Origin: Sternotherus odoratus
Lineage: Eukaryota > Chordata > Testudines > Kinosternidae
Assembly (NCBI GenBank): GCA_032164245.1
Contig: JAVMKO010000003.1
Location: forward strand, 139,799,259-139,863,258
Reading direction: 5' to 3'
DNA length: 64,000 nt
Shown here: one piece after another, positions 20,471-30,468 of the stretch
Position numbering within the stretch: position 1 is the stretch's first letter
Layout: every line of letters begins with the position of its first letter
Translations under genes and position numbers: made by a program
The notes under the pieces: generated by a model
The model's input: only the letters and a program-made list of their open reading frames with translations
What the model was told of the DNA's origin: nothing
The model's database searches: none

Positions 20471-20925
20471 TGATAGAGTAGGATTATCAATAAGAGACTT
20501 ACTCTGAGGAGCACTCAGATCTATTATGAATGTAGGTTCTTTCAAACATTCGGTGTATTGAGTGTTATTATTGGAACTACTGGGAAAGGGGAAAGAGGCA
20601 GCACAAGGCTGATGCAATAAGGGCTCGATTCTCAAAGACTGTTGCAGTGCCTAACTTTGAGGTGCCAGGCCACCTAATGGAATTCACCACACTAAGTTAG
20701 GTGTCCAGGCTCTCCATACAGTGCAGGGGGATAGTTAGGCACCTAAAAAGGGATTCACAGAAGTCTGCAAGCTGAGAAGAGAGCTGCTTATCCGCCCAGT
20801 AGGAAATGTTGAGGAGATGAGTGTCGCCAAAGCCCTGCCACTCCAAAGAACCTAGACACATGTCTCCATTCAGGACTCACAACCAGGACCCCTCTCCTGG
20901 AGTTGAGTACCTAAATCAGGTCAGT

Positions 20926-21015
20926 CTTTTATCCACTAGCTCCATGGTTAGAGTATTCACTCGCACTGTAGGAGACCTAGGTTCAAATCCTTCTCTGCCT
21001 CATATGGTACAGTGA
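20926..21015 (+). repeat. tRNA-derived SINE head
   Basis: CTCCATGGTTAGAGTATTC (A-box region with GGTTAGAG) is followed by CCTAGGTTCAAATCCTTC, a canonical RNA polymerase III B box with the right spacing, then TCTGCCTC. It is not a functional tRNA gene: acceptor and anticodon stems do not close. Confidence 0.5.
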
Positions 21016-21140
21016 TTTCACTCTTGTGTCGTCTTATCTCTTGTGGGTGGGTTACATGTGCTTAAAGCAGGCCTACTGGATTGTGTTCTGTAAGCAAGAC
21101 AGATGAGGGGAAAACCTAGTTTATGCCTAAGCCCAGAAGG

Positions 21141-22163
21141 CAGGGCCGGCAATAGAAATTTTGGGGCCCCTTACTCTGATCATTTGTGGGCCCACCCCCC
21201 GGACGGTCTCCCGCCGCCTGTGCCCTGCCCCGCCTGGGCCTACATGGGACTGCCTTGCCGGTCGAGCATAGCGGGAGTGTCGTGTCGCGGGGGTACCGGG
21301 CGCGGTCGGCAGTAGTACGGTGGCGTGAGGCGCGCGGCGTGTGCGGGTGGCCTCTAGCACACCACCCCTGCCTGGCCCACTTCCCCCCCCAGCCTATTCT
21401 CCTTCCTCCCCTGCCTGACTCGGCCCACCCAACCTAATCTCCTCCCCCAGTCTAACCTCCTCCCCTCCCCACCCATCCCTGCCTGGCCCACCCCGCTTTT
21501 GGGGGTGATCTTCCTTTACCCCCGCCCAGCCTCCCCCCATCTAACCGCCTTCCCTCCCCCACCCCTGCCTGGCCCGGCCCATCCCATTGAACCTAACCTC
21601 CTCCCCCCTCCCACTCCCAACCCAGCCTCCTGCCCCCATGCCTGACCCGCCCAGCTCAGCCTCCCCCGCACCCAAACCTCCTTCCCTCCCGCACCCACGC
21701 CTCGCCCACCCCATCCAGCCTAGTCTCATGCCCCCCTCCCCGCCCGCCCAGCCTGGCCTCCCCGCCGGCTACCAGACATACCTGGGGTGGGGGTGCAACT
21801 GGTTCCGGCGCGGAGCTCAGTTGGGCGGGAGGGCAGGGAGGGAGGGGCAGAGGGAGATGAAGTTATAAGTGGGGCGTCCGGGACGCGCGGCGCGGCGTGA
21901 CAGTTCCGAATGGACCGTGTCGAGCGCTCTGGGTGTGAGCCCCGCCCGTGAGAACACGGCGGCGGTGGCTCCCACCGCCCCTGCCCCTCCAGCCCTCTTC
22001 AGCTCACGGCGGCAGCGGCTCCCCCATGGCAGCGGTGCGAGCAGGGAATCCCCAGGAACCGTCTCGCGCCGCCCCCTGTGTACCAGGCCCCACCCCGGAC
22101 TCCCCCCTTAAGTCCGGGGCCCAGTACGGCTGTACCCATAGTACCCCCCTGTCGCTGGCCCTG
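21141..22163 (-). mobile_element. Non-autonomous hAT transposon, GC-rich family, copy 3 (inverted)
   Basis: On the plus strand it reads CAGGGCCGGCAATAGAAATT...CCCCTGTCGCTGGCCCTG. The flanking duplication CCAGAAGG is perfect (21133-21140 and 22164-22171). Its C-rich centre (21360-21770) is the reverse complement of the G-rich minisatellite in copy 2, including the GGGGGTGATCTTCCTTTACC segment. Length is 1023 bp and no transposase is present. Confidence 0.87.
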
Positions 22164-22340
22164 CCAGAAGGCATAAGTCCTGAGACCACTGACCAGCTCA
22201 GGTCCTAATTAACTGTGCACATGCCCAGCTGCTGAAATGTAGGGGATTTGAATATCTAGCAGGTTTAGGAGCCCACAGGCTTAGGCAGCAGCTGAGTGGG
22301 GGTCCTGTGGATACCAGAGGCACCTAAAGGTTGGTCTCCG

Positions 22341-23286
22341 GTGCCTAAGTGTTATCATTGCAGGTAGAAGATAATGTCCAGTTCTAAGAAATATTGTTCA
22401 GTGTTGGTGTTCATTAGGATCACACCTACATTATAGGTGCAGCCTTGTTTGTTTTTTCAAGCCTATACATGAAACACTCAGTTAAGCAACATGGTTGAAT
22501 ATACAGCTTCATTCACACCATGACTGTGTGTCAAGTGTGTTTGAATATCCACGCCTACCATATTGCCTTGCCACGTTTGCATTACAGTATTATAAGAAGC
22601 TCTGGGAAGCTATCCCATCCTGCCTCAGTCTGAAACACATCCACAGAGACATGGTAAAAAAACGAGACAACAGTTTACTGAAATTTCGAAGGTGTGTCCA
22701 TTTCACCTGCTTCAAAATTGACCCATTGAACTTTTCCACAATATTTTTACCATTTTTATCACAATCATTTTAGAATTTTTCCATTTACTGTATACTTAAT
22801 TTTTATAAGAAAACATGGAGATGTATCTCTATTACACCATGTCATATATGAATACAACTGACCAGACATTGGCAGCAACATGATATACTATAAAAATATA
22901 TGATGAATTATGGAGGCTTTCTTTAAAGTTAACAAATGTAAATCTTTCTTTTTGGTTACAAGTTATTCTATCTGATTACACACTGGTGTTTGGATGCTAT
23001 TTAGGCTATGCAGTGGAAATAATTTTTACAGAACGTGAATTTTGGATCTATATTGGGTTCAGAAAAATGTAAATACGCTTCTCACCTCTGTAGTTTTTCA
23101 AATAACTGTCACACAAGCCAATGAACAGTTGCACACAATGCTGTGGAAAAGATGGTAGAATTTACAAACATGCATAGCAACAGAAAAAAATCACACAAAA
23201 CGGGTAGAATTTTTAAAGAAGCCATGAGGTGAGGTGAAACTTTGCACTGAAATATATAGCTATAAACCTCACAAGGCTGTGCATAT
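22341..23286. other. Unique-looking AT-rich DNA
   Basis: No recognised repeat. A 92-codon frame at 22495-22773 shows no family motif. Confidence 0.38.
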
Positions 23287-23433
23287 TGTGGCAGGGTGGG
23301 CCTGACCCAGCCCTGCTGCCCCTTTAAGAGAGCAGGGAAGCCTCTACAAACCTCCCTGCAAGGGAAGGCTAATCAGCCACCTGGGCTACAGAGGGCTCAG
23401 TGTTATGGGTTGCACCTGGCAGCCTCCTCAGGG

Positions 23434-23441
23434 GATAAAAG
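23434..23441 (+). promoter_or_regulatory. TATA-like box of the LTR
   Basis: GATAAAAG lies in a GC-rich context about 190 nt upstream of the AATAAA at 23629-23634. Position fits the U3/R promoter of a solo LTR. Activity unknown. Confidence 0.45.
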
Positions 23442-23469
23442 CCTGCCAGGGAGGAAGCCCAGGGTGGTG

Positions 23470-23513
23470 GAGAGGGAGAGGGAGAGGGAGAGGGAGAGGG
23501 AGAGGGAGAGGGA
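23470..23513 (+). repeat. (GAGAGG)n microsatellite
   Basis: About seven perfect hexamers, purine-only on the plus strand, inside the solo LTR. Confidence 0.9.
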
Positions 23514-23628
23514 GCTGAGGCTAGGAGCCTATAAGAGCTGACTGCGTCCAGAGACCAGCTAGGTTGAGGGCTGGGGCTCAGCTGAACTGTGCAGAGTTGT
23601 ATACTGGTGGTGGGGTTTGCACTGTATA

Positions 23629-23634
23629 AATAAA
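23629..23634 (+). terminator. Polyadenylation signal AATAAA of the LTR
   Basis: AATAAA in GTATAAATAAAGAGC, followed by a GT-rich stretch (GTTGTGACGTGG). Consistent with the R/U5 boundary. Confidence 0.5.
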
Positions 23635-23703
23635 GAGCACTGTTGGAAGCCACGAAAGAGTCTCCTGCCTGTTGTGACGTGGGGGAAGAGCGGAGCTCTT
23701 ACA

Positions 23704-24340
23704 GTATTCCTGTGGGAAAGGTTTGTAATGTGAATCCAGTAGACTGAGAGTTTTAAATTCCAGGTCCAGCTGTCTGTGTCTAAATGAGATCTGTATAAGC
23801 ATTTCTGCTTTGGGGTAATTTTAAAAAGTTCAGTTTGCTGCACATGGTGAACAGTAATTTAACTTATGCTGTATATTAAACGAAGAATAGACTAGAGTTG
23901 TGTTCTGTGTTCGCACTGACCCTCCCGTCCACTGAGTCCAAGACTTGGGTATGAGATTCAACAGTCTTGTAAATCTAAGTTTAGACTCACAACAGTTCAA
24001 ATGTGTGCGGGGAAGCTCACAATGCTGGGAAACTGGTGAAGCTATTTCCTCACAGGCAGCCTTCCCTCCTCTCCTCTCTTCCCATTACCCTCCTTCCAAA
24101 ACAAGACCTCAAAGACTTTCAATTAAGAAGATGGTCAGGCCTCCTGCAGTGTACTGGGGAAGGGGTGAATAGAGGAAGCAAAAAACATAACCACTGATTT
24201 AAAGAGGGGTCTCCTGGGGGCACGGGTGTTGGTGGAAGGAGCCAATTCAATAGTTCTAGTTGGCGGCTTGAATTAATTAAACTCATATCTCCAAGCCACA
24301 TTTACTTTTTTAAACTATCTTTGTCTAATATGTGCTACGC
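23704..24340. other. Unique-looking DNA between LTR and hAT
   Basis: No recognised gene or repeat. Confidence 0.35.
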
Positions 24341-24727
24341 CAGGGATCTCAAATTCCAGACACCAGGAGGGCCACATGAAGACTACTACATTGGCCCGAC
24401 AGCCACATCACTGATACCCCCTCCCGCTGCCCAGCCCCCAACTCCACCCCTTCCCTGAGACTCTGCCTCTTCCTCCCCTAGCCTCCTTCCCCATCCTCAT
24501 TCCTTCCCCAATTCCCTGCCCCTGCCTCACCCCTTCTCCGCCTCCTCCCCTGAGTGTGTGGCTCCCCTCTCCTCCCCCCTCTCTCCTGGAAAGCGCTAAG
24601 TTTGGCGGCAGGAAGCACCTGGAGGTAAGCAGAGGAGCGGGGACGTGGTGAGCTGGGGAGTAGGGGGAAGAGGGAGCTTGGCGGGCCACAGGAAATAACC
24701 CCACGGGCCATATGTTTGAGACCCCTG
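24341..24727. mobile_element. Non-autonomous hAT (387 bp)
   Basis: Ends are CAGGGATCTCAAATTCC and TATGTTTGAGACCCCTG, inverted to one another. Flanks TGCTACGC (24333-24340) and TGCTAAAC (24728-24735) match at 6 of 8 positions, an aged 8-bp duplication. The centre is C-rich then G-rich and non-coding; minus-strand frames there are low-complexity. Confidence 0.8.
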
Positions 24728-26124
24728 TGCTAAACGGTCTTTAGCCTGTGTTAGCTAATGTATTTGCTAAATATACTAGTTATCATAGTTTAGAGAAGTT
24801 TCACGTTTATCTGCGGAGATTCATTCATTTCCAACCTCTGCCTACGCTACCTGGAGGAGCTTGCACAGTCATAGCCTTCCTTACCCTCTCATTTTGCACA
24901 TTAAATCATGCAATATATGCAATTTCCAATTACTTATTTTTAAACTCCAACTTCAGGTATTTCAAAACTTCATATTTACTTGAACACTGGAATTACAACG
25001 TCCAGTGCTCCCTCATTTCTTTTCAGTATATTACATATATGCCACTCCAGGTGTTGTCGCAAGAAACTGTGCCTTCATTTTTCCTGGTCATGTTATCTTG
25101 CGGGTTAGTGCAGGGGGAGAGGATTCAGCAGCTGCCTTCCATCAAAGACTAAACTATCTGTCAATATGCTACAATGGAAGGGACAGTCACTGCCCATTTA
25201 CCGGGACTGCATTTGTTCATGCAACATTAATTTTTGTAATGGAGCACTAAAAGATCTGTAAAACATCATGCATGGAAATGGTCATTTTCAGAAATTGTAT
25301 TTAGCTTCTCCATGACGTCAGCACCTAGCCCCTTATAGATGACAAGACGTGAGTGTCTGATGCGGTGGAAACCAGGTACATACTGTTTTTATTTTCCCCT
25401 TGGATAATTATCCACGATTATCTCATAGACGCCATACACGGTGATCAAATAAATTGTTAATAACCAGAAGTAAAGTTAACAAATGCAAGTGTGTGTCCTC
25501 AGCATTAAAGAGCCATATCTCCCTGTAACTCTTCGAGTTTTGAAGTGGTCAGAGGAGGGTTCTGAAGCTGGTATGTCAGAGAGCAGCGAATTAGAACAAC
25601 ATTTTTACAATATTGGCCATCTGGCAGATCTTCCCTGGCTTTGGACAACTTTCTTCGGTCTCTCAGCAAATAATAAACCTGCTCTTTTTCACTGAAAACT
25701 GGATGATTCAATAGAAAAGGTGTGCTTGGAGATCTGTGCCAAGAATTGTGTTCCAGTTATAAAAAGGAGATGTAATTGTGTGATCCCAGAGCACCTTAAC
25801 TCTGAATATTCCTGGGGAAACTGCTATGGAATGGGGGTTTGTGAGCTGAAGAAGAGGTTTCTCAGTCCAGGAACAAAATGTAATAATTCCCATGAAGTTT
25901 GCCTAGGTACTTTTGCTGCTCTGTTTCTTTTGGGTTTTATTATCAAATCAGGAGCCATTTTTCCAATTTATGATTCATTTGTGACTTTTTTTCTTTTGTG
26001 GATTTTCTGAACATTTGGTGGAAAACCAATTGTACTTTCAACATTACTGTATACAGATTTCTGAAATGCCCATCCCTGTATTTTTAGGTACCAATTACAA
26101 TAATGAGTAGAAGCATTGTTGAGA
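24728..26124. other. Unique-looking DNA with one end of a local duplication
   Basis: A 134-codon frame at 24748-25152 has no recognised domain. 25680-25741 is duplicated at 26850-26911. No other feature was recognised. Confidence 0.38.
25680..25741 (+). repeat. Local direct duplication, copy 1
   Basis: TGCTCTTTTTCACTGAAAAC...GATTCAATAGAAAAGGTGTG...ATCTGTGCCA matches 26850-26911 with a handful of differences. The copies lie about 1.17 kb apart in the same orientation and belong to no family recognised here. Confidence 0.75.
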
Positions 26125-26312
26125 CTGTTATTTCTTATGTAGCATTTTTCATCTGTAGATCTCAAAACACTTGACAAAGGAGGTAATTCTTCCCATTTTA
26201 TGGATGGGGAAATTGAGGCACGGGGAATTTTCATGATTTGCCCAATGTCACCCAGCAGGCTAGTGGTCTCCTGTGTGCCAGTTCAGTGATCTACCCATTA
26301 ACTCATGCTATT
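26125..26312 (-). repeat. MIR-like SINE, minus strand
   Basis: The plus strand reads as the antisense of a MIR/CORE-type SINE: GATCTCAAAACACTTGAC, CCCATTTTATGGATGGGG, AAATTGAGGCACGGGG, TTTGCCCAATGTCACCCAGC, AGGCTAGTGG, then a degraded tRNA-like head. Order and content follow the family's body well. Confidence 0.65.
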
Positions 26313-27660
26313 TCCCTTCAGAAGATTAGGAACATTCTCGGCAAACCCTCTATGTCAAAGATTTTTCTGGAGGATTTTTTTCTGGATGTTAGTAATTCAG
26401 GAGATGTCACCAGGATGCCTTTACAGCTCAAAAATAAAAATGCATTTGAATGCAAAATAATCTGTTTCACTCCAAAATTCACCTATTTTTTCTAAATGTA
26501 TAACTCAAAATGTTTGTTTTGTTTCAGATAAAGTTAACACTCAAAATTCTGAACTTTGCAAACTTCAGTGCCAAAGCCAACATACTTCAAAGATGTATAT
26601 TTTGGGCAGTGAGATGATTGCAACTTTGAAGCTATTTTTCCCATGAAATTTTCAGACCAATAGACTAGCAGAGCCCTTCAGGACTACTAGTACACATTTG
26701 TGTCTTAATGTTTCATTTAACTGGTAATAGATATTGATCATTTATATAGAATGAAATATAGGTGACTATGGAATTAGCAACTCTCGGAACTAAATGCAAA
26801 ACTCATCCCCATGTGTATGGGGAGGCGAGAGAGACTGAGCACAAGTACTTGCTCTTTTTCATTGAAAACTGTGCTGATTCAATAGAAAAGGTGTGCTTAG
26901 ATATCTGTGCCAGTGAAATTATGTTGCTCTGGCCATGTTGAGAAAAAATGAGTGCACCTCATGACCTTGTTATGTGTCTCTTAATCCTGTCAGGGTTTTC
27001 TCTTTTTTATGGCCTTTAGGTAGAGTTTCCCTGATCAGTTATTTCTAACACTGTTAAATATGGAACATATGGACAAGCACACCATGAGATGGAGGCACAA
27101 TGAATTCATTTCTGTTTATAAGGTGTGCACATGTGGTATGTTGGCAAACTGTACAGTATCAAAACGCTTAAACTTTAGGGCTTATCTACCTGAACAATTA
27201 ACTTTCAGCAAACTGGGGTGTGAATCTATTCTGCAGGAGACTGCTGTGGATCAGCTCCTGAGCCCCTGGCCTAACAAGGTCCTTTCAGATGAGGGCGACC
27301 CCTTTATTTGGGCTAGGTTAAGCACAGCTCTGCTCCCCTTTATTCATACAATAATGACAGTTGTATTGATAACATTTCACTACCCCTGCATTCAGTACTG
27401 AAGTGATTTGTAATCTAACACCAGCCAAAGTTGATTATTTTGAGCAACACTGTTCTACCTGTTGGATATCTAAGCAGAGTAGGTGTGTTCATGTAAATAC
27501 AGTTTGCTCCTGAAGTCTCTCCCGCTCCTAGCTAGCTGTCGGGAGAAATCATTCAGGCCCTGCTTACATCAGTGAGATGAGCCTCAGAATTTTCCACCCT
27601 CACATAACCCCTCCTACACCAATTCCCTATTCTTGATGAGTCCAATCTTTTTTCTATTAA
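26313..27660. other. Unique-looking DNA with second end of a local duplication
   Basis: It holds 26850-26911 (copy 2 of the 62-nt duplication). A 113-codon frame at 27060-27401 lacks any recognised motif. Confidence 0.36.
26850..26911 (+). repeat. Local direct duplication, copy 2
   Basis: The partner of 25680-25741; see that entry. Similarity ends abruptly on both sides. Confidence 0.75.
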
Positions 27661-27750
27661 ACGAGACACAAGGGGAGAGGGTGAGGTAATAAGTGATATT
27701 ACCTCAGTCACCTTGTCTCTGTAGTACCCTGGGACCAACACAGATATAAC
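27661..27750 (-). mobile_element. Fold-back retroposon (head family B), short
   Basis: The left part GAGACACAAGGGGAGAGGGT and GAGGTAATA is sense body. From about 27695 the sequence turns to antisense (GATATTACCTC, CACCTTGTCTCTG, then TACCCTGGGACCAACACAG), reaching the family head. Imperfect stem about 27662-27691 with 27696-27719. TSD is unclear (TCTATTAAAC left and TCTATTACAA right are candidates). Confidence 0.52.
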
Positions 27751-29161
27751 ATCATTTCATATCTCTATTACAAGAACATGATCTCTTTAAGGAAAAATCC
27801 AGTCCTTCTCCATGGGTGCAGTCCAGTTCCACTGAATAATATGAGATGGCTGAATGCTGTGTCCCCTTACAGGGGGTATGCATGAACTGGGAAGTGAACT
27901 CTTGTTCTGCGTAACCTCCCTATAGAGAAGCATACAGGGGGCAGAACTTGAGTGCAACGAGGCTACTGCAGATCATCCTATTATCAGCTCTACGGGGGTT
28001 GTTCCTAATGTAGTCTGCAGAACTGTTGCATAGCCACTCAATAGCCTAGAGGAGAAGAATTCATTTTCTTTGCTGATCATCACAGAACCTGGCCCAGTTA
28101 CTCTGGATTTATCTAGTGTGCTAGATACTTTTTCATTTAGGTTGCACTAAGGATTTGGGTCTTAGCGCAAGAGAGAAAGATTATGAGTCTAAATACATAT
28201 ATACATAAATATGAGCCTTATCCATCAACACTGTATTGTTCTCCTGCCATAAATGGGTATAAAAAAAGCAAAACTGAAAGTGATAAAACACACAGATAAA
28301 TATTGAGAGTTAGCTAAGATTGTTGGGAGCTGAATTGGACTTTTAATCAAGAGAAAATCTCTTATTCAGGTCTGGCAAGAAACTGTGTTGTCCATTGTAT
28401 TTGTTCTTGCATTTGAGGGGGTGGGAGAGGGGGAGGGGAAGGCCAGCTCTCTGTTTGTTTATTAACCAGGAGTGAAGGGAAGGAACCTTGTCTAGTTTGT
28501 ACTGAGGTTATTAAGCAAGGGCAGTCAACATAGTTACACTTCCAGCTGTCAGTGTATTATGTACAACTGGGCCATTCTATTTATCAAAAAATCTTTCCAT
28601 TCTTAAGCAGGTTAAATATTAATCCAAAAGTAAATCCTGTGTATATTCTAGCTGTGATGTGTGCTTGGTAGGAGTATGGGAGCAGCAACTTGGGGTCTAT
28701 AGCTTCAAGAAAGACATATTGGATGTAATTCACCACTACCTTTTACACCTCTGTATAATACTAGCTGAATCGGAATGGGAACATTCACATGTTACATTCA
28801 CTTCACATAGGTATAAATGACTGTAGGGTATAAGACAATGGAGAATCCTGAGTTTTGTTGACTTCAATATCCTGGCAATGACATCCAAGTACTTTTTTTT
28901 TTCTTTCCTATTTAAATTGCAACTACTCCATGGCCTGAGATTTTAGCAATAGCTGTTAAAAGATCATTTGTATACCTACCATGGAGACCCAACTCCATGG
29001 AACAGCAGCAGTGCTATGAAGGCTGGTTGTGCCCTGGGTCCTGGTTGGGTGGGAAAAGTTGGCTTCTTTACCCACCAGAGCCATGGTTGGCTAAAAAACT
29101 GACCAAAAAAAAAAATCCTGCCCTATTTCCTGCTGCCAGCTGTCCTCTGATTGGAGCACAG
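27751..29161. other. Unique-looking DNA
   Basis: A purine-rich patch at 28417-28442 and a T run at 28892-28902. 28730-28860 has vocabulary (CACTTCACATAGGTATAAATG) seen in old palindromic repeats, but no boundaries were found. Confidence 0.33.
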
Positions 29162-29370
29162 CAGTAGTTCTCAGACTGTGGGTCGGGACCCGACAGTGAG
29201 TTATAACCTCATTTTAATGGGGTCACCAGGGCTGGTTTAGACTTGCTGTGGCCCATGGCCAAAGCCTGAGGGCTTCATCCCTGGGTGGCAAGGCTCAGGT
29301 TACAGTCCCCTGCCTGAGGCTAAAGCCCTTGGGCTTCAACTCCCCCCACCCCCACCCAGGAGTCTTCACT
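29162..29370 (+). mobile_element. hAT fragment, 5' end only
   Basis: It starts CAGTAGTTCTCAGACTGTGG and GTCGGGACCCGACAGTG, a hAT terminus of the type also seen in complete form at 39209-39543. The expected AGTTTGAGAAC-type partner end is missing. Confidence 0.58.
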
Positions 29371-29975
29371 GGCAGGAGCCAAGTCTGGAAGGTAGTTGAG
29401 ACCGTTTGTGACTGATGTTGGTAGAGCTCCTTTTAGGCATCTGAGGTTTAGCCATGCTCCTGGGGACTTTTCAGTGATAGGGAGCCTCTGTCCATGCTAA
29501 TAAATGTGCTGGGATAGACCTCTCCTTTGGGGTGATTCCTGAGTGATTCACTCAGTCTCATTTGCTAGAGATCCTCAGAGGTTCTCACTTCACAGAGGTC
29601 CATGAAAGGGGGATGAGGTTCAAATGAGCAAGGGCCCAGTTTCCATCTCTTCACTTCTTCCAAGAGTTCAGCTCGCAAGCTCTCTAAAGTCTGTAGATTT
29701 AGAGCAACCTAGTAGAGAGAGAATGGCCCACACACCACATTATTTTCATCCTAAAAATATAAAAAAAGAAAATACAAATTCTGCAGCAAATGTTTATTTT
29801 CCTAGTTTCCCATCCTTATTGCAAAATGAGATCTATTATATGTCTAGTGCAACTTCTCTTATTTAAAAAGAAATCTGTCTCACTGGATTTTATCCATAAC
29901 CATGACTAAGCTCTAATGACGTTAAAAAAAATGGAACCATAAAATAAAGATGCCCATATCCCCCTTAGGACAGTG
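29371..29975. other. Unique-looking DNA
   Basis: No recognised gene or repeat; an 80-codon frame at 29624-29866 is unremarkable. Confidence 0.33.
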
Positions 29976-30230
29976 GGTCTTATTCTGCTTTCACTTGCAT
30001 TGTTTTATACCGGAGTATCTCTACTGAAGTCAGTGGCTTTATGCCTTGGTTACATTGGTTTAACAGACAGAAGAGTTAGGATGAGTGGTCATGATTATGA
30101 CCTCATCAACCGTTTTATACAATTGTGAATACAGGCTTGATTCACAACTGCATTGTTTGTTTTACACCAGTGTAACTCAGTGGTTACAATGAAGCCGTAC
30201 CGGTGCAAAATGAGTAATAAAGTGGTGAGA
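29976..30230. repeat. Old palindromic repeats with TACACCAGTGTAA core (tentative)
   Basis: ATTCTGCTTTCACTTGC...CTACTGAAGTCAGTGGC and TTTACACCAGTGTAACTCAG resemble a common amniote palindromic repeat. Boundaries and family are uncertain. Confidence 0.3.
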
Positions 30231-30330
30231 CAGGCCTTAATTTTATAACTCTACTCGTGATGTACTTTAGTGTAAATAAGATCAGAATCAGGCCTGGTGT
30301 ATTTATCTGGAATAAATTTTCAGGAGTCTG

Positions 30331-30468
30331 TCCTCTCTCAGGTTTAAGATTAGCAGCCAGGTTAGACTGTATCCTAAATAAAATGAGGAAGACTTTTTAG
30401 CACCTTAGAGACTAACCAGTTTATTTCAGCATAAGCTTTCATGGGCTATAGCCCACTTCCTCTCTCAG
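30331..30468 (+). mobile_element. Retroposon, head family A, simple sense copy, 11-nt TSD
   Basis: A perfect 11-nt duplication TCCTCTCTCAG lies at 30331-30341 and 30458-30468. The insert GTTTAAGATTAGCAGCC...GTTAGACTGTATCC...AAATGAGGAAGAC...TAGCACCTTAGAGACTAACC...AGCATAAGCTTTCATGGGC...AGCCCACT reads straight through in sense. It is the reference order for family A, about 116 nt long, non-coding, with no poly(A) tail. Confidence 0.75.

Larger units (their letters stand above)
20630..22340. repeat. Old interspersed repeat split by hAT copy 3 (tentative)
   Basis: Phrases such as GCCTAACTTTGAGGTGCC and GTTAGGCACCTAAAAAGGG before the hAT, and GCACCTAAAGGTTGG and CGGTGCCTAAGTG after it, share the GGTGCCTAA vocabulary. 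They may be two halves of one element that also carries the tRNA-like head at 20926-21015. The join across 21133-22173 is inference. Confidence 0.33.
23287..23703 (+). mobile_element. Solo LTR (417 bp)
   Basis: It starts TGTGGCAGGGTGGGCC and ends GAGCTCTTACA, i.e. TG...CA. It contains a TATA-like GATAAAAG (23434-23441) and a polyadenylation signal AATAAA (23629-23634), with about 70 nt after it, which fits a U3-R-U5 layout in plus orientation. A 5-bp duplication is not evident (CATAT left, GTATT right), so boundaries or age are uncertain. The (GAGAGG) microsatellite lies inside. Confidence 0.62.

Noticed and set aside
20936..21010. tRNA gene
   Set aside because: A- and B-box-like segments are present, but the cloverleaf stems do not close and it continues into a SINE-like tail.
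23287..23703. Complete endogenous retrovirus
   Set aside because: Only one LTR is present and no gag, pol or env-like frame lies next to it. The 5-bp TSD is not clear either, so only a solo LTR is called.
24748..25152. 134-codon plus-strand frame
   Set aside because: No domain, signal or splice context I can recognise; amino-acid mix looks like translated non-coding DNA. Could be tested by RNA-seq.
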